From: Pempheris klunzingeri
Lineage: Eukaryota > Chordata > Actinopteri > Acropomatiformes > Pempheridae
DNA length: 64,000 nucleotides
Reading direction: 5' to 3'
NCBI RefSeq assembly: GCF_042242105.1
Contig: NC_092034.1
Coordinates: 17,121,644-17,185,643, forward strand
Shown here: piece after piece, positions 1 through 17,164 of the stretch
Layout of the letters: every line of letters starts with the position of its first letter
How positions within the stretch are numbered: position 1 is the first letter of the stretch
The notes under the pieces: model-generated
What the model saw: the letters and a program-made list of their open reading frames with translations, nothing else
What the model was told of the DNA's origin: nothing
Databases searched by the model: none
Translations under genes and position numbers: made by a program

Positions 1-1272
1 ACAGAAAATTGTGAATTCTACTTAAAAAAAAAATACCAGCAGGACATCCTGACAGAACAGACAGACAAAGATAAGTTCAACAAAAGAACATTGAAGTTCT
101 AGGAGCTTGTGAATTTGTTCTAAATACTGTATGTGTAAACTCTTTGTGTCCATCAACAACTGCTCCGTCACTGTAAAACCTGGAAGTGACATGTTCTCAT
201 ATAGTTTGACTAGTTTTGAGTATAGATCTGGTGCTGACTATACAAGACTGTAATTATAGTAAATACCAATTGCTGTGTCTTAATTTGATCTTATCAGAGG
301 TGATTTTACATATAAGGTATATAAGCTAAATATAAGGGACAAGTATGTGTTCTGGAGCACCCCCTTTATTTCACGTCTGCCTCTTCTCAGTAATTGTCCA
401 ATAGTTCTGAGTGTGCTACAGATTTTCAGAAAAATGTGGTTTGCACACATAGAAATGATATGTTGGATAGAAATATTACATAATGCATAACTAACATGAA
501 TAATCACAAAGGTCCCTGGTACAAGTGGAAGGGTCAACATTAGATGTCTGAACGAGTTGAACAGTGAACACAAAGCTGCCTTTCAAACCTTTTTGCCGTT
601 CAGTTACTTGTTGGGTTCAACTGCAGTATACTTATCAGCTCGCTCCGACACATTTTTCATCTTCCACGCGTGAAAAAATTCAAAATTTGTTCCAGCAGCA
701 GGTTGTTGTGATGGCCTTGGACACGCCTGTCGTCACAGGCACACTTCATAGCTCTTTGCTGCGTGCGATGCAAATGGAATTGGGGCTCGTTGAAGGGGTC
801 ATCTATGGCGCTGTGCTGCTGAAGTACATTTCTTATTTACCAGGCACATTTGCACACATCCTGTGCCTAACACGGCAGTGTCTATTAGCTAGCTGATGTG
901 CTAGTCCATCACTGCTAGCTAAACAGACCATGCCAGGGATTTCACTTATTGTTCATTTCCCCAATTCTATTCCAGTGAAAAAGGCCAGCCCACTGTTTTT
1001 CCATGCAACAAGTGACCTGACTTCCAGATGTAGTGTGTTATTGTGCGATGACGTTTAGTCCTTTGCTTTAGTAACTGTAGCAATAAGACTAAAAGATGAC
1101 TTGTTAGTAAAGAATGTGCATTCAAAATGTACTAAACTAAAAGTAAACAAGTTTGTCTTCGAGTGCTGAGAGTAAAAGCGCTCATAGTGATGGTGAGTAG
1201 CTTGTAGAAGACCTTGTATAAGCATCTCCAATGCTGGGGGTATTATTGTAGCTACATCAGTCTGCACAGATT
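1..1272. other. Intergenic DNA, no gene seen
   Basis: AT-rich sequence with only short chance ORFs on both strands. A short piece near 21-52 (CTCTACTT then ATACCAGCAGGACATCCT after an A-run) resembles 19622-19655, so the window edge probably lies in an old dispersed repeat. No splice-flanked conserved exon was recognised. Confidence 0.6.
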
Positions 1273-1460
1273 TGATAAGATAAGATAAGATAATAAGATA
1301 ACTTTTTATTGACCCCACAGTGGGGCAAAGTTCCCTGTTCTTGCAGCTCAAAAGACAGACATAAAGCAAACAATTAAAGAAAGAGAAATTAAATAAACAT
1401 AATATACACAGAAACATGATACACACAGTAATACAATAATTATAAAGAAACATTATGTGG
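1273..1460 (-). repeat. Fish interspersed repeat 3' end (GATAA-rich, 'TTTATTGACCCC')
   Basis: The stretch begins with GATAAGATAAGATAATAAGATAAC and continues with a TTTTTATTGACCCCACAGTGGGG-type segment. This resembles the reverse complement of retroposon 3' tails that are common in fish genomes. The match is from memory of the pattern. The element family was not identified. Confidence 0.5.
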
Positions 1461-1819
1461 ATTATTGCACAGGTTATAAATGAGAAATCAATAACGCCAA
1501 GCAGATTTGAATTCATGTGAATTGGTGCATTGAATAATAGTCATTGTTGTAATGAATATACTGATTTTTAGATAGCTGCATTGTTACAGTCTATAAACCA
1601 GTCAAGATGCCAAAGAGATTTCCTCGAAGCAGAAGAATGAGCCACCGGCTCAGTCACCTCTGGGAAACTACATTTGCATGGTTGCAAGGAGACCGTTGTT
1701 GATAATCATAAGTGAGTCTATAAGCATAGTTAAGACTATAAGTGCAGCTGATCCGCTAAGCGCCTTTACTGCAGTCCATGATCCATCTCGCGCACATTTT
1801 TCTCTGTTGCTAGCTGCAA

Positions 1820-2880
1820 GAACATGGCAGAAAATGACTCTATTAGAGCAACACACGAGAGTGGGGAGTCTTCAGTTTTGTTATTGCATATTCTGCAAAA
1901 GTGCCACAGTGAAGAAAGCTTCTGGCAATAGATATAGCTTGTAGAAATTCAATCAAATGTATACAAAAAAAATTATGAAAAAAGCTACAGGTGAAAAACG
2001 AGGTGGTGAAAATTGGTTGTGCAAAATCAAGGGAGTTGATCTTTTTGCTAAGGCAGCACAATTTCATGTCTGCTGTTGCAAGCAGTACTTAGTAAAGAGA
2101 GCACCTCAGTCTGACACTGTAGCTGCAGTAGCTGAATTATCTACACTGAAGGAAATGATCAGTAAAGCTTTTACACATCATCATATAAAAACTGAAGTTA
2201 TTGAGACAATTTAGAGAAACAACTGCTGCTCAGATAACAAGCCATAACCTGAGACTAAAAGTTGAATGCTGTCCGGATCTCAAAGATGTTATTGACTTTT
2301 GATCTTGCCAATACAAAGACACATTAGGGTTTTGTAAATCCCAAGACTCTATGACACTAATGCGTTCAGCCTGTGAGATGTGAATTACTGATTGGAGAAA
2401 CACTTTTCAGAGGGTAGAAGTGGCTTTTGAAGGAGAACTGATCACCACAGGGCTAAAAACACACATGCAAGGAGCTCTTGAGAGACTTTTCTATTACAAG
2501 TATCTGGAAACTCTCCTGAAAGTACAGCTTTTCTGGACAAGTTCAATCATCAGCTGATGTATCTCACCATATAGCCGAATACTGAATGCTGGAGCAACCA
2601 CTGTAGCCAGATCACATACCCCAACCACAAAACAACAAAGGGGACAACTATGAAAAGTCAAACTCCGGTTCTGGGACATATTCTGCTGGAATCTGTGTGA
2701 TCACCAGTAATTATGAAGCCAGCCAGTGTCACATCCCCAAGGGAGAAAGGCCATGTGGAATATGATTAGCGGCCAAAGTGAGCATTCAGATGAGCCACAA
2801 AGAGATTTAAGACATGCGTGAAGAGCTGTGCTACGATGTTCTGAATGCTGTGAAAAATGGCCTGTTGTTGTGTGGTCTGA
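1820..2880 (+). pseudogene. Decayed ORF remnants of unknown family (possibly transposon-derived)
   Basis: Several short + strand open segments look protein-like but are separated by stops and frame changes. One lies at about 1824-1930. Another at 1957-2214 contains 'LCKIKGVDLFAKAAQFH' followed by a Cys-rich 'CCCKQY' turn. A third near 2775-2880 contains 'EELCYDVLNAVKNG'. The Lys-Ala-Ala-x-Phe-His plus Cys pattern is reminiscent of low-copy repeated ORFs in fish, but I do not recognise the family. No splice sites join these pieces cleanly, so it is best treated as a broken element. Confidence 0.25.
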
Positions 2881-3730
2881 GGTCTTTGTAGGCTATTAAC
2901 AGTTACTGATTGCTAGCGTAAGTTAACCTTAACTTATAGGATAAAATGCTAAATCAATTGTAAGGGCACAGTGTTATTGCTAGCTAGCACACTATTAGTA
3001 CAGCAGGACTGAAGTAAAACATCTCACTGGTATGTCATTTGCCTGACATTGTGTCATGGGTCATTTCTAAAGTAATTTAATTCAGTTGATTTTCTGTTTT
3101 ACACTGAAGCCTATGCCGTGTCGCAAACCAAAGTTCCCAGATATATCGATCTGATGTATCTCTAGATAAAAAGGTCAATGTCAATTTTTTGGAAAACATC
3201 TCCAATGCTGGGCCTTTTCATGATCTCAGATCAGTTGAGGCACTACATGCTTCTACAGGTTGAGACAAAATAAAAATTATTTGTGACTGCTCTTAACAAA
3301 ACTGTTGATATAAAATTGTACTTGAGTACAGTGTATATATGTCACATGTAGTTTGATCTCCTATGGTAAAAAGTAATTTGCATATTTGGAATCCTGTTTC
3401 ACGGCAACTGAGGTGTAGAATATGACATCGTAGTGGTGTTCTGGAACTCCAGAACATGAAGCTCTGCTGTGTGCCAGTTTGTCAGTTTACTGTGTTCAAG
3501 TGGACAAAGAAGAAGCGTTGAATCTCAAACTAAATCAACCAACTCAACCATTTTTAGGTGATAAAGGTAAGTCACTGTTTGCTTCTTCCTGATGTAGAAA
3601 AGTGTGTGAGAGCTTCCAGCCAGAAGAGGAAAGATGAGTCAGAGATACACTGTGCAATATGAAGATGTGTTTCCATGAACACAAACATGTGCTTCTTCTT
3701 AATGTTACTTTTATTCAAAGTTAGAGAGAT
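2881..3730. other. Intergenic DNA, nothing recognised
   Basis: AT-rich, with scattered GCTAGCTAGC-type short words near 2977-2990. No conserved coding segment, RNA gene or clear repeat boundary was seen. Confidence 0.5.
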
Positions 3731-3973
3731 GGTCTTCGAGGTTTCAGGTTTCTTCCCGTTAAAGGGGAGTTCTTCCTCCACTGTTTCCTAATATAATATC
3801 TGATGCTGCTCATGTGGGGATTCTCGAATCCTTAATGTTGAATTCCTGAATCGTTGGGTCTCTCTCTAATTAAAGAGTTTGGTTTAGACCTGCTCTTTTT
3901 GTGAGCAAGTGTCTTGAGATAACGCTGTTATGGATTGGCGCTATAGAAATTTAGATTGATTGATTGATTGATG
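3731..3973 (+). repeat. Dispersed fish repeat ending in ATTGATTGATTG
   Basis: The element contains GTTTCTTCCCGTTAAAGGGG, then 'TGCTGCTCATGTGGGG', 'TTGGGTCTCTCT', 'AAGAGTTTGGTTTAGACCTG' and 'GTCTTGAGATAACG', and ends in a GATT/ATTG tandem tail (3951-3973). This word order is characteristic of a very common fish interspersed repeat. A second, inverted piece of the same element lies at about 63230-63265. Confidence 0.75.
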
Positions 3974-4144
3974 ATAGATTCTTCTAGGTTAGATGTGATT
4001 GAGACAAACAAGGCAGAGGTGTCAGTAAGTTTTGACTGCTGTCTCATTTCTGAACTTGATGTTGAACATGAAGTCCCAGCAGCTGGTGGGGGTGCCTTCA
4101 GTTTGGATCAGACCTCAAACAAGCAGTTTACTACTGAGCTGTTT

Positions 4145-4400
4145 AGAGGGTCAGAATCAGAAGAATCAGAATTATTTTATTTGTCATTGAGCCCGAAGCA
4201 CAACGGAATTGAAATAGAAGCAGCAGCTCTCATGGACAGTGCAAAAACAACGGAAAGGTGCAAAAAGACAGAATGTGCAAAGATGAAAATAGTGCAAAAG
4301 AAATTAAATAGACTGTACAGAATAAAGAAATATATACTATATATATATATATATATGAATATATATATAAATATAGGTGAAAGATATAAATATAGGTGAA
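4145..4400 (-). repeat. Fish retroposon tail fragment plus (AT)n
   Basis: AGAATCAGAAGAATCAGAATTATTTTATTTGTCATTG (4152-4188) is the GAATCAGAATCA-type terminus common on fish retroposons. It is followed by low-complexity A-rich DNA and a TA run at 4339-4356. The long ORF at 3968-4399 runs through these repeats and is not considered a gene. Confidence 0.5.
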
Positions 4401-4598
4401 AATAAATAGTAAACATTCCTATTTCACAGTTTGGTTGTATTTTTTTAGTGTTGATTGTACTGTTCAGGGTTTGGCTGTGTTGGTATTGTTCTTGTTCAGG
4501 GCAATGACAGCTCTAGTTATTCAAAAGCAATCCATGTAACCTGTTCTTCTCTTTCAAGCCCATTTCCTTTTTAGTGGTGTTAAAGAAAATCACAGCTG

Positions 4599-10159
<5,561 letters not shown>

Positions 10160-10402
10160 ATCGCTCTGTGAGCGTCATATGTGTGTCACTCCTCCACTGA
10201 CACACATATGACAAATGGGATTCAGGAGATCAGGGCTTTGGGCCATTTAAGCTTGGGTCCTTTCTGTGTGGAGTTTGCGTGTGTCTGTGTGGGTTTTCTC
10301 CGGGTGCTCCGGTTTCCCCCCAACAGTCCACAACATATAGCTTAGGTTAATTGGAGACTTAAATTAATCGATCAAATCAATTAGTATAAAAGAAATAATA
10401 AT

Positions 10403-10433
10403 AATAAATAATATCAATAAACTATTAAATAAA
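10403..10433 (+). terminator. Polyadenylation signals of the HIPK-like gene
   Basis: Three AATAAA hexamers occur in a short AT-rich stretch (10403-10408, 10416-10421, 10428-10433). They lie about 250-270 bases after the TGA at 10157-10159, a reasonable 3'UTR length. Which one is used cannot be told. Confidence 0.6.
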
Positions 10434-11885
10434 GATCACAAATCTGTGTCTTGTTTGTTTAAATAAAGACGTGCAGATATAGATGTTCATTTATTTTATA
10501 AGATATAGAGGAACTGACTTCTGAATCGAGCCTCTGTGGATCTGCTGGAAACATTTCAGCTATCTAGGATGTTCATGTGATTTTTCTCCTGAAGTTTGGA
10601 ATGTAAAAGGTCCTGAAATTGAAATGTGTTGTAATAAGCCACACAGACTTTAATCAGTCCTTACCAAAATGTCCCAGATTGTGCAAACTGCATTTTGTTG
10701 AAATCAATGCAGCCAATGACAAGATATAAACTTTTTGCAATTGTGGTGTCCCCTAGAGATGAATTGCAGGTGGCGTGCCTCAGAACACAGGTTTATATCT
10801 CAACGTGTCAATGAGTTATTGCAAGTTTTTAAAAATTACATGTTTTGATTAGAAGCTGACTTGTATAACTGGAATGGATTTGACATATTGAAAGTTCTAC
10901 AACAACTTAAGATGAGCAAAGTTTGAAGTTTCATCGTCTGTAGGCATCAATGTTGTCTTTCTTTGTTCGGCCATAGTAACCAGCCTTAACTTACTCACAA
11001 TGATGTATTGTGTGTTGAGTTTTGGAAAGCTAAAGTAATGTATCAGTCCCACCCAGAGTGTGACACTGCCGGGTTCCAGTGTTGGAGGATTTACTGACAT
11101 GATAAATCAACTTTATGAGCATCTGTGGATTTTCTCTGTCTCCTCCCATTCTGCTGCAAAATTAGGATTTAAAGGTGTGTGAAACCAAATCACAGAAGTC
11201 CGGCAGCAAAGCAGTAGAGAAGTGGAACAAACTAGCTCAGAGGTGTCAGATGGCAGCTCATTCCATAAACCCAACACATGAAAACTGGAACGTTCACATA
11301 TGGAAAAAGATACCAATACAAACATCAGCTATTAGAACAACTGGGCAGGAAATGAATCCATGTGAACAACTGTGCATCAAAAACAAGCCTAAGAAATAAA
11401 TAAGTAACGTTTAGCTTGTTAGCACTCATTAGGGATGTAGCATTGCTTTAACACATTTGTAATTTTCCAACCATGTCCTGAGAAGTTTCCCAGAAAAATC
11501 TTTTTGTTTGTACTTCAGCTAGTTTAGAAAATGGAAGTATTTTTTCAATTCAAAATATATGAAGAACACGTTTCCAAAAATGAATGAATACTGAATTATA
11601 TTTACTACGGTTTAAATGGAACCGTCCTTTCAGGGAGATTCCTCTTGAAATCAAAAACCTTGGTGATTTAAAGCATAAACTGCAAAAAGAAATCTGTTTA
11701 GTAGTTGTCTAGATATTGAAGCTAAAAGACTTCTGTCAGCATTGGAGCATGGTGGACACTTTATAGGATAATTTTATAGGATCAGTATGCAACATGCAGG
11801 TGGCACACAGGTAGATATTGAAATATACTGAAATATGAGCCCGTCAGCCCGTCAGAGTGAGTTCTGTGTTTGCTTTGTTTTTCAG
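10434..11885. other. Intergenic or intron upstream of map4k2 linker exons; no kinase exons found
   Basis: I looked here for STE20-kinase exons and upstream linker exons of map4k2 (motifs such as HRDIKGANLLL or GTPYWMAPE) and saw none. The stretch holds only short chance ORFs and AT-rich DNA. It may be an intron of map4k2 or intergenic sequence. Confidence 0.5.
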
Positions 11886-14800
11886 GGAGGGAGGAAAAGT
11901 GGTCTGTTCAGCCCGTCTACAGCCTCCCTGCCAGCCTTCAGCGCTTTACCTCCCAACACGGAGGACAGACACCTGATGCGGAGGCCGAGCTGCACACTCG
12001 GTCCTGACACTGCCGTCACTGCTGATTCCACCTCTGCCAGCGGTACAACACATCACACCAACTGCTCCATCACAGCCCATGTTTCAAAACAGCAGGACTT
12101 CATCTGAGGCTCCATCTAGCCTGGGGCTCAGAGTCCAGACTTAGACTGACAAAAATCACGTCCTCTTCTTCTCTCCTGTGTTTACCAAGGGTTGGCCAGG
12201 TGCTCAGCCACACAGGACATCAGACAGCGCTGCAGTGATCCATGTCTGCCTGTGGAGGACGCTGTAACGGCAGAGAAGAAGAGGGTTCCCTCTGTGTCAT
12301 CTCCAAAAAGAGAGACACCACTGTCACCTGAATGGAGCACACTGAGGAAGAAGCCTGAAGACTCTGTGAGTTCGAGCCGAGCATGTGTCTCTCCTGTCAG
12401 CAGCAAACATCAGTAGCTCGTGTGATCTGCTAACCTAATAACTTCCTAGTCTGTCTGTAAGATGATCAATCCTGCAGCCAAACAAGATGATTTGTAATGC
12501 ATCTGATGTCACTTTTTTATCATCCCCTATGTTTTGCTATGTGTAACCTTTGGAATTTCTAGAGGGCTGATTGTCATGGACTTCCTCCTACCCCTCAAGT
12601 CCATGTAAGTGTGAAATCTAACAGCATGTGACTTACAGTAAAAGCTGACCACAGGCAATGCCCTGGTGACTAACACCATCAGCTCCCTCCTATGGCATGG
12701 TACAAGCTGCACCAGGAACAGATTGATATAAAAATCCAGCCGATTTTTGCTCCACTCCATCACATGGAAATATCTGTAGATGTCCCAGTTCAGCCTGATA
12801 AATTGGTGTCTTTGGAAAGCTCAGCACCTCAGCGCTGCTTGCTGGTATTTGGTGTCAACAATGTACAAAGTAGCCTATTGCAACTTAAAATCCATTCCAT
12901 GATGCTTTTATTGTAACAACCAACAGTGTTTCTGTAAGAATGGGTGTCATTCCAAACTGAAGGGTGGCTACAACCACGTCAGACCTTCAGTGATTTTGTT
13001 GCTGTGCTGCTTCTGTAGATGGGAGCCTGTTTCTCCAAAGTCTTCAATGGTTGTCCTCTTAAAATCCACTGCGCTGTCACCTGGATTTTACCCAAATCGA
13101 GGGGTAAGACAATATTAACACTGTGGTGGATGTTGTGCTACGGTGCAGTGCATTTGTACTATTTTCCCTTTAAAAAACACTTCTCCTTTGTAGATCAGTA
13201 CCTTATTCTTGGGGCAGAGGAGGGCATCTACACGCTGAACCTTAATGAACTTCACGAAGATACATTAGAGAAGGTAGGAAAAGGGCAGATCCATGCATTC
13301 ACCATTACTTTGTGCAACACCACACAATCCAAGCTGAAAATACAGCTTCTTGCAAAACAACCGACGACAACAACAACGTTATCGTGACATCTTAATCATA
13401 GCAAGTGTCGTTTGTTTCCCTTAGAAAGAGACGGTGCCCGTCTGATCTATATCACGACACCGAGTGAAGCCAAGAGAGAGCATGGGACAGACAGGCGGTT
13501 ACTAATGGTTACCATATTATCATGATGAAGAAGGCAAATCTCTTGATTTTCAAGTCCATCTACGTTTGAGCCTGCAGTCGTGAGCTCTGGGTAGTGGCTG
13601 AGAGAGAGAGAGAGAGAGAGCTGAGTGGTGTTTCCAGGCTGTCTGGGCTCACCCTCAGAGATCAGGAGGGAACTGTTCATTCCTACTCCAGTTTAGAAGT
13701 AGAGCGCAACTGAGACACCACATGTCCCGTCAGGCATGGAAACGCTGTGGGACCCCCCAGGAGGAGCTCTGAGGGACCTATTAGCGTTTTCTTTGTTTCC
13801 AGAAGAGGCCAAGAGGTCAGGGAAATTTCTCAGCCTGTGCGGATGATAGAATTCTTCAGCTGAGATAAAAACTTTCACCCGGACTGGAGATGACATTTAG
13901 ACCAGATGAGTGTGTAGTGTAGTGCAGTATATGACAGTATGAACTTTGGTGCTGACTGTCTTGTCTGTCTCCCCACAGCTGCTCCCTCAGCGGTGTACGT
14001 GGCTGTATGTCATGAACAACGTGCTGATGTCTGTATCAGGTAACAAATCTCCTCAGAGAACACGTAGTGCTCTGTGTTATTATCTGCTGCTCTAAGAACG
14101 GATCTGTCCTGCAGGGAAGTCTTCCCAGCTTTATTCCCACAGTCTGACAGCTCTGTTCGAACAGAGAGGACATCTGCAGAAGAAACACAGCAGCCTGTCG
14201 CTCAGCACCAACCGCTTCACTGAGAGGATCAGCCCCAGGTAGGCCAGGACCCCCCGATAGACCTCCACTGGGGGGGGATAGTGTCATTCCTGGTGGCACC
14301 ACAGAGGGACATCTGAACCTACTCATGGCTCTCTCTGTGTATCCACAGAAAGTTTGCCATATCTGTGAAGATTCCTGACACTAAAGGCTGTAGGAGGTGT
14401 AGCGTGGGTGAGTGGTGCAGAATTGACCGTACATGCTCTGTATGTTTATCCAGGAATAACACCACCTGTCTCCCCCCTCTCTCAGCAAGAAACCCATACA
14501 CAGACAGTACGTTTCTGTGCGGGGCAGTTCCGTCCGGCCTGGTTCTACTGCTGTGGTATGAGCCTCTACAGAAGTTCATGCATCTGAAGGTTTGGGCAGA
14601 CATGTTATTGGCTTTGTGTTAACAGTCACCCCTGCTATTATTCGACCAGTTCCTCGAACTTTTTCTATTTAAAACTTCAACATTGTTTAATATCATTTTA
14701 CATTTTACACATGTACATTCATTTTCAGCACTTGATCAAAATATTCGGCCACAATCACATGATCATAGACAGGCACAGTAACAACCTGAAGGACCACAAG

Positions 14801-17164
14801 ACTTAAGCGGTGCAACATTGATCTGCTCCAAATCTGCCGCTTACAGCTCCTGATGGGCTACTTTTTATAGCGAACTGATTTGTTTGATGTCTCCGGTCTG
14901 TGTTTTTGAAGTCTTCAATGAGCAGTTCTGCATTAGGCCGGACTTAAAGCCAGCTTTACTGAGCAAGCTTCATGAGATGTCTGCTCTGCTCAGTTTTATC
15001 CACCTCACACAGTTTTGTGATGGTTTAGTGGTTTTTATTTGTTGGACAAACATTTTGAATGAAATCCTGCACACGTTTGATGGAGAATTCTGGGCCTTAT
15101 TTTCACTCAGGCACATTTTAAGGTTGTGTGCCTACTGTGGACTATTGTGCATCATCTCACACTGAAAGACTGGTAACAGACGGACTTTTCTTATGTCTAG
15201 AAATGTGAATGATTCCTAACCGAGACTTTATCTTTAGCCAGTGTGCCATTTGTGTGAAGCGTTTCAGACCAAATTCCAAGAGAAACTGAATGCTTGCCCT
15301 CCCGTGCCATACTTACCATGACATGACGAGCCACCTGTATTTAATCATGTCACAGTCTTCCCTTCTGATACCATTCTGAGTGTCATGCACCCTGACTCTT
15401 CCTCTTCCATCTGTGTGACTTGCAGCACATAGCCCTCAGACTACCAGACTCTCTGCCAGTATTTGAGCTTCTGGTGTTGGTGACGGATGAGTTTCCCCAG
15501 CTGTGTGTTGGGGTGAGAGACTGTAGTAATGGGACACACCCCGTCAGCCAGCAGCTCGGGTTTGATATCATAGAGCTGAACAGCACGCCTGTTGCAGCAC
15601 CAGGTAGGATGGAGTCCTGCGGTCCCTCCACACTGTGCTTACAGAGCTCAGCCTAGAGCTCACACTGAGTCCTCTTCTTGGTCTCTGTGTGTCTGCAGAT
15701 AGTGGAGCACTCAGGGCAGCTCAGGTAACCCAGCTGGACAGAGACACGGTCCTCATCGCATTAGAAAGTAAGTTGCTTCCCTCTCACACATGCTCCACAT
15801 CCTCCAGCCACGCTTCACACATATTACTCACAATATAATTCATCTTCATCTCGATGCTCGTTGGACAGAAACCGTTAAGATTGTGAACCTCCGAGGGCTT
15901 CCATCCAAAGAGCTGGCTGCTGAGATGATCTTTGACTTCCCCATTGACACTCTAGGTAGAAACAATCATGTGAGAAACAGTGAATGAGACTCGATGATCT
16001 CGCTGACAACCGAGTGACGCGATATTGTTCTGACAGTCTGCTTACAGGACAGCGTGCTGGCTTTCTGGAAGCATGGCCTCAAAGGGAAGAGCTTTCATTC
16101 AAACGAGGTGATGAGCTACACGAGTCATGTCAGCAATGTCATTCAGCTCATACGGGCAACCGTGTCTGTAAAAAGGCCAATCTCATCTTTATCTGCAGGT
16201 AACACAAGAAATTACTGATGACAGTCGAGTATTCAGAGTTCTGGGGACAAACAGGTACGTCAACACTGGGGTAGCAACAGTAGGTCTCACTGTAGTGCTG
16301 GCGATCATGGTAGAAGAGTCAAGTAGAAGAGAAAAAGAAGCTACCATTTAATAAAAGAGAAGCAGAAGCAGATCAGAAAAAAAGACATCCAGTACTAAAG
16401 CCACCGTCGTATTTTAAATCACTTCTTTGACAAATAGGAAAGCAGATCTGAGAACTGGACTGATGTGGTCTCTCCTGGCCTCGGTGTGAATCAGCCGCAG
16501 CTGTCTAGTCCGCTGTTTAGGGAGACGTGCAAAGACCGTGTCACAGCAGGCGAGTCCTCTGAGGAGAAGTCGTGCCGACATGGAAGCTGCTGATTTTTAA
16601 TGCGACTGTCACTACACAAGTCTGAGTGTATGACCATGCCCAGACCTCTGGCTCACTTTGAGGTTTTTCCATTTGATTTTGGCTGACCTGCTGATAAAAG
16701 TACATTCAAACAGTGGAAATTGTAACTTCAAAGCGAGTCTATGTAACCGTGTGAATGTAACTGTGGCCAAATGCTGATAGAGGAGAGTCACAGTAATGTT
16801 AGTTACACAGGCTGCTAACCTCAGCTACTGTTGTAGCAGTAGCCACCACGAGCCACTGCTCACACCAGACCAACAAAAGCCCTCCATGTACTGACCTGAG
16901 CAAGAAGCCCGATAATGGCTTATGAATTCAACTTTTCAGTCAGAGGTCAGGGACTGTGCTCTTCCTTCCCTTAAATGTTAGTCGCATTAATAGCACAAGC
17001 TCAATCATCTGCTTTGGGACAGCTCTGCATTTCTTTGTGCTGTGGGATCTCCATTTTTCCTTGTTGACTTTTACAGGGACATCATCCTTCAGAGCACGCC
17101 GACAGATGAGCCCTCGGCCCTGAGCAACCTGTACATCCTGACTGGACATGAAAGCAGCTACTGA
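11886..17164 (+). CDS. map4k2: MAP4K2 (germinal centre kinase), 3' part: linker plus citron-homology domain
   Basis: C-terminal part of a STE20-family MAP kinase kinase kinase kinase acting upstream of JNK/p38 signalling. Exons: 11886-12042, 12190-12365, 13019-13103, 13194-13273, 13979-14039, 14115-14238, 14349-14407, 14486-14589, 15426-15603, 15699-15767, 15869-15955, 16037-16107, 16199-16254, 17077-17164. Phases join throughout, giving 464 residues to the stop. The CNH domain opens with [14 protein letters not shown] and runs through [72 protein letters not shown] and the end [12 protein letters not shown]. All are near-identical to vertebrate MAP4K2. The first two exons (proline/serine-rich, ending [12 protein letters not shown]) match the variable linker less well, and a short linker exon may be missing before 13019. 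The N-terminal kinase exons are not visible in this window. Confidence 0.93.
13600..13620. repeat. (GA)n microsatellite
   Basis: About ten AG dinucleotides in a map4k2 intron, between exons ending at 13273 and starting at 13979. Confidence 0.9.

Noticed and set aside
3968-4399. 143-codon ORF just upstream of the kinase gene
   Set aside because: It runs through a retroposon tail and an AT microsatellite, and no conserved motif is present.
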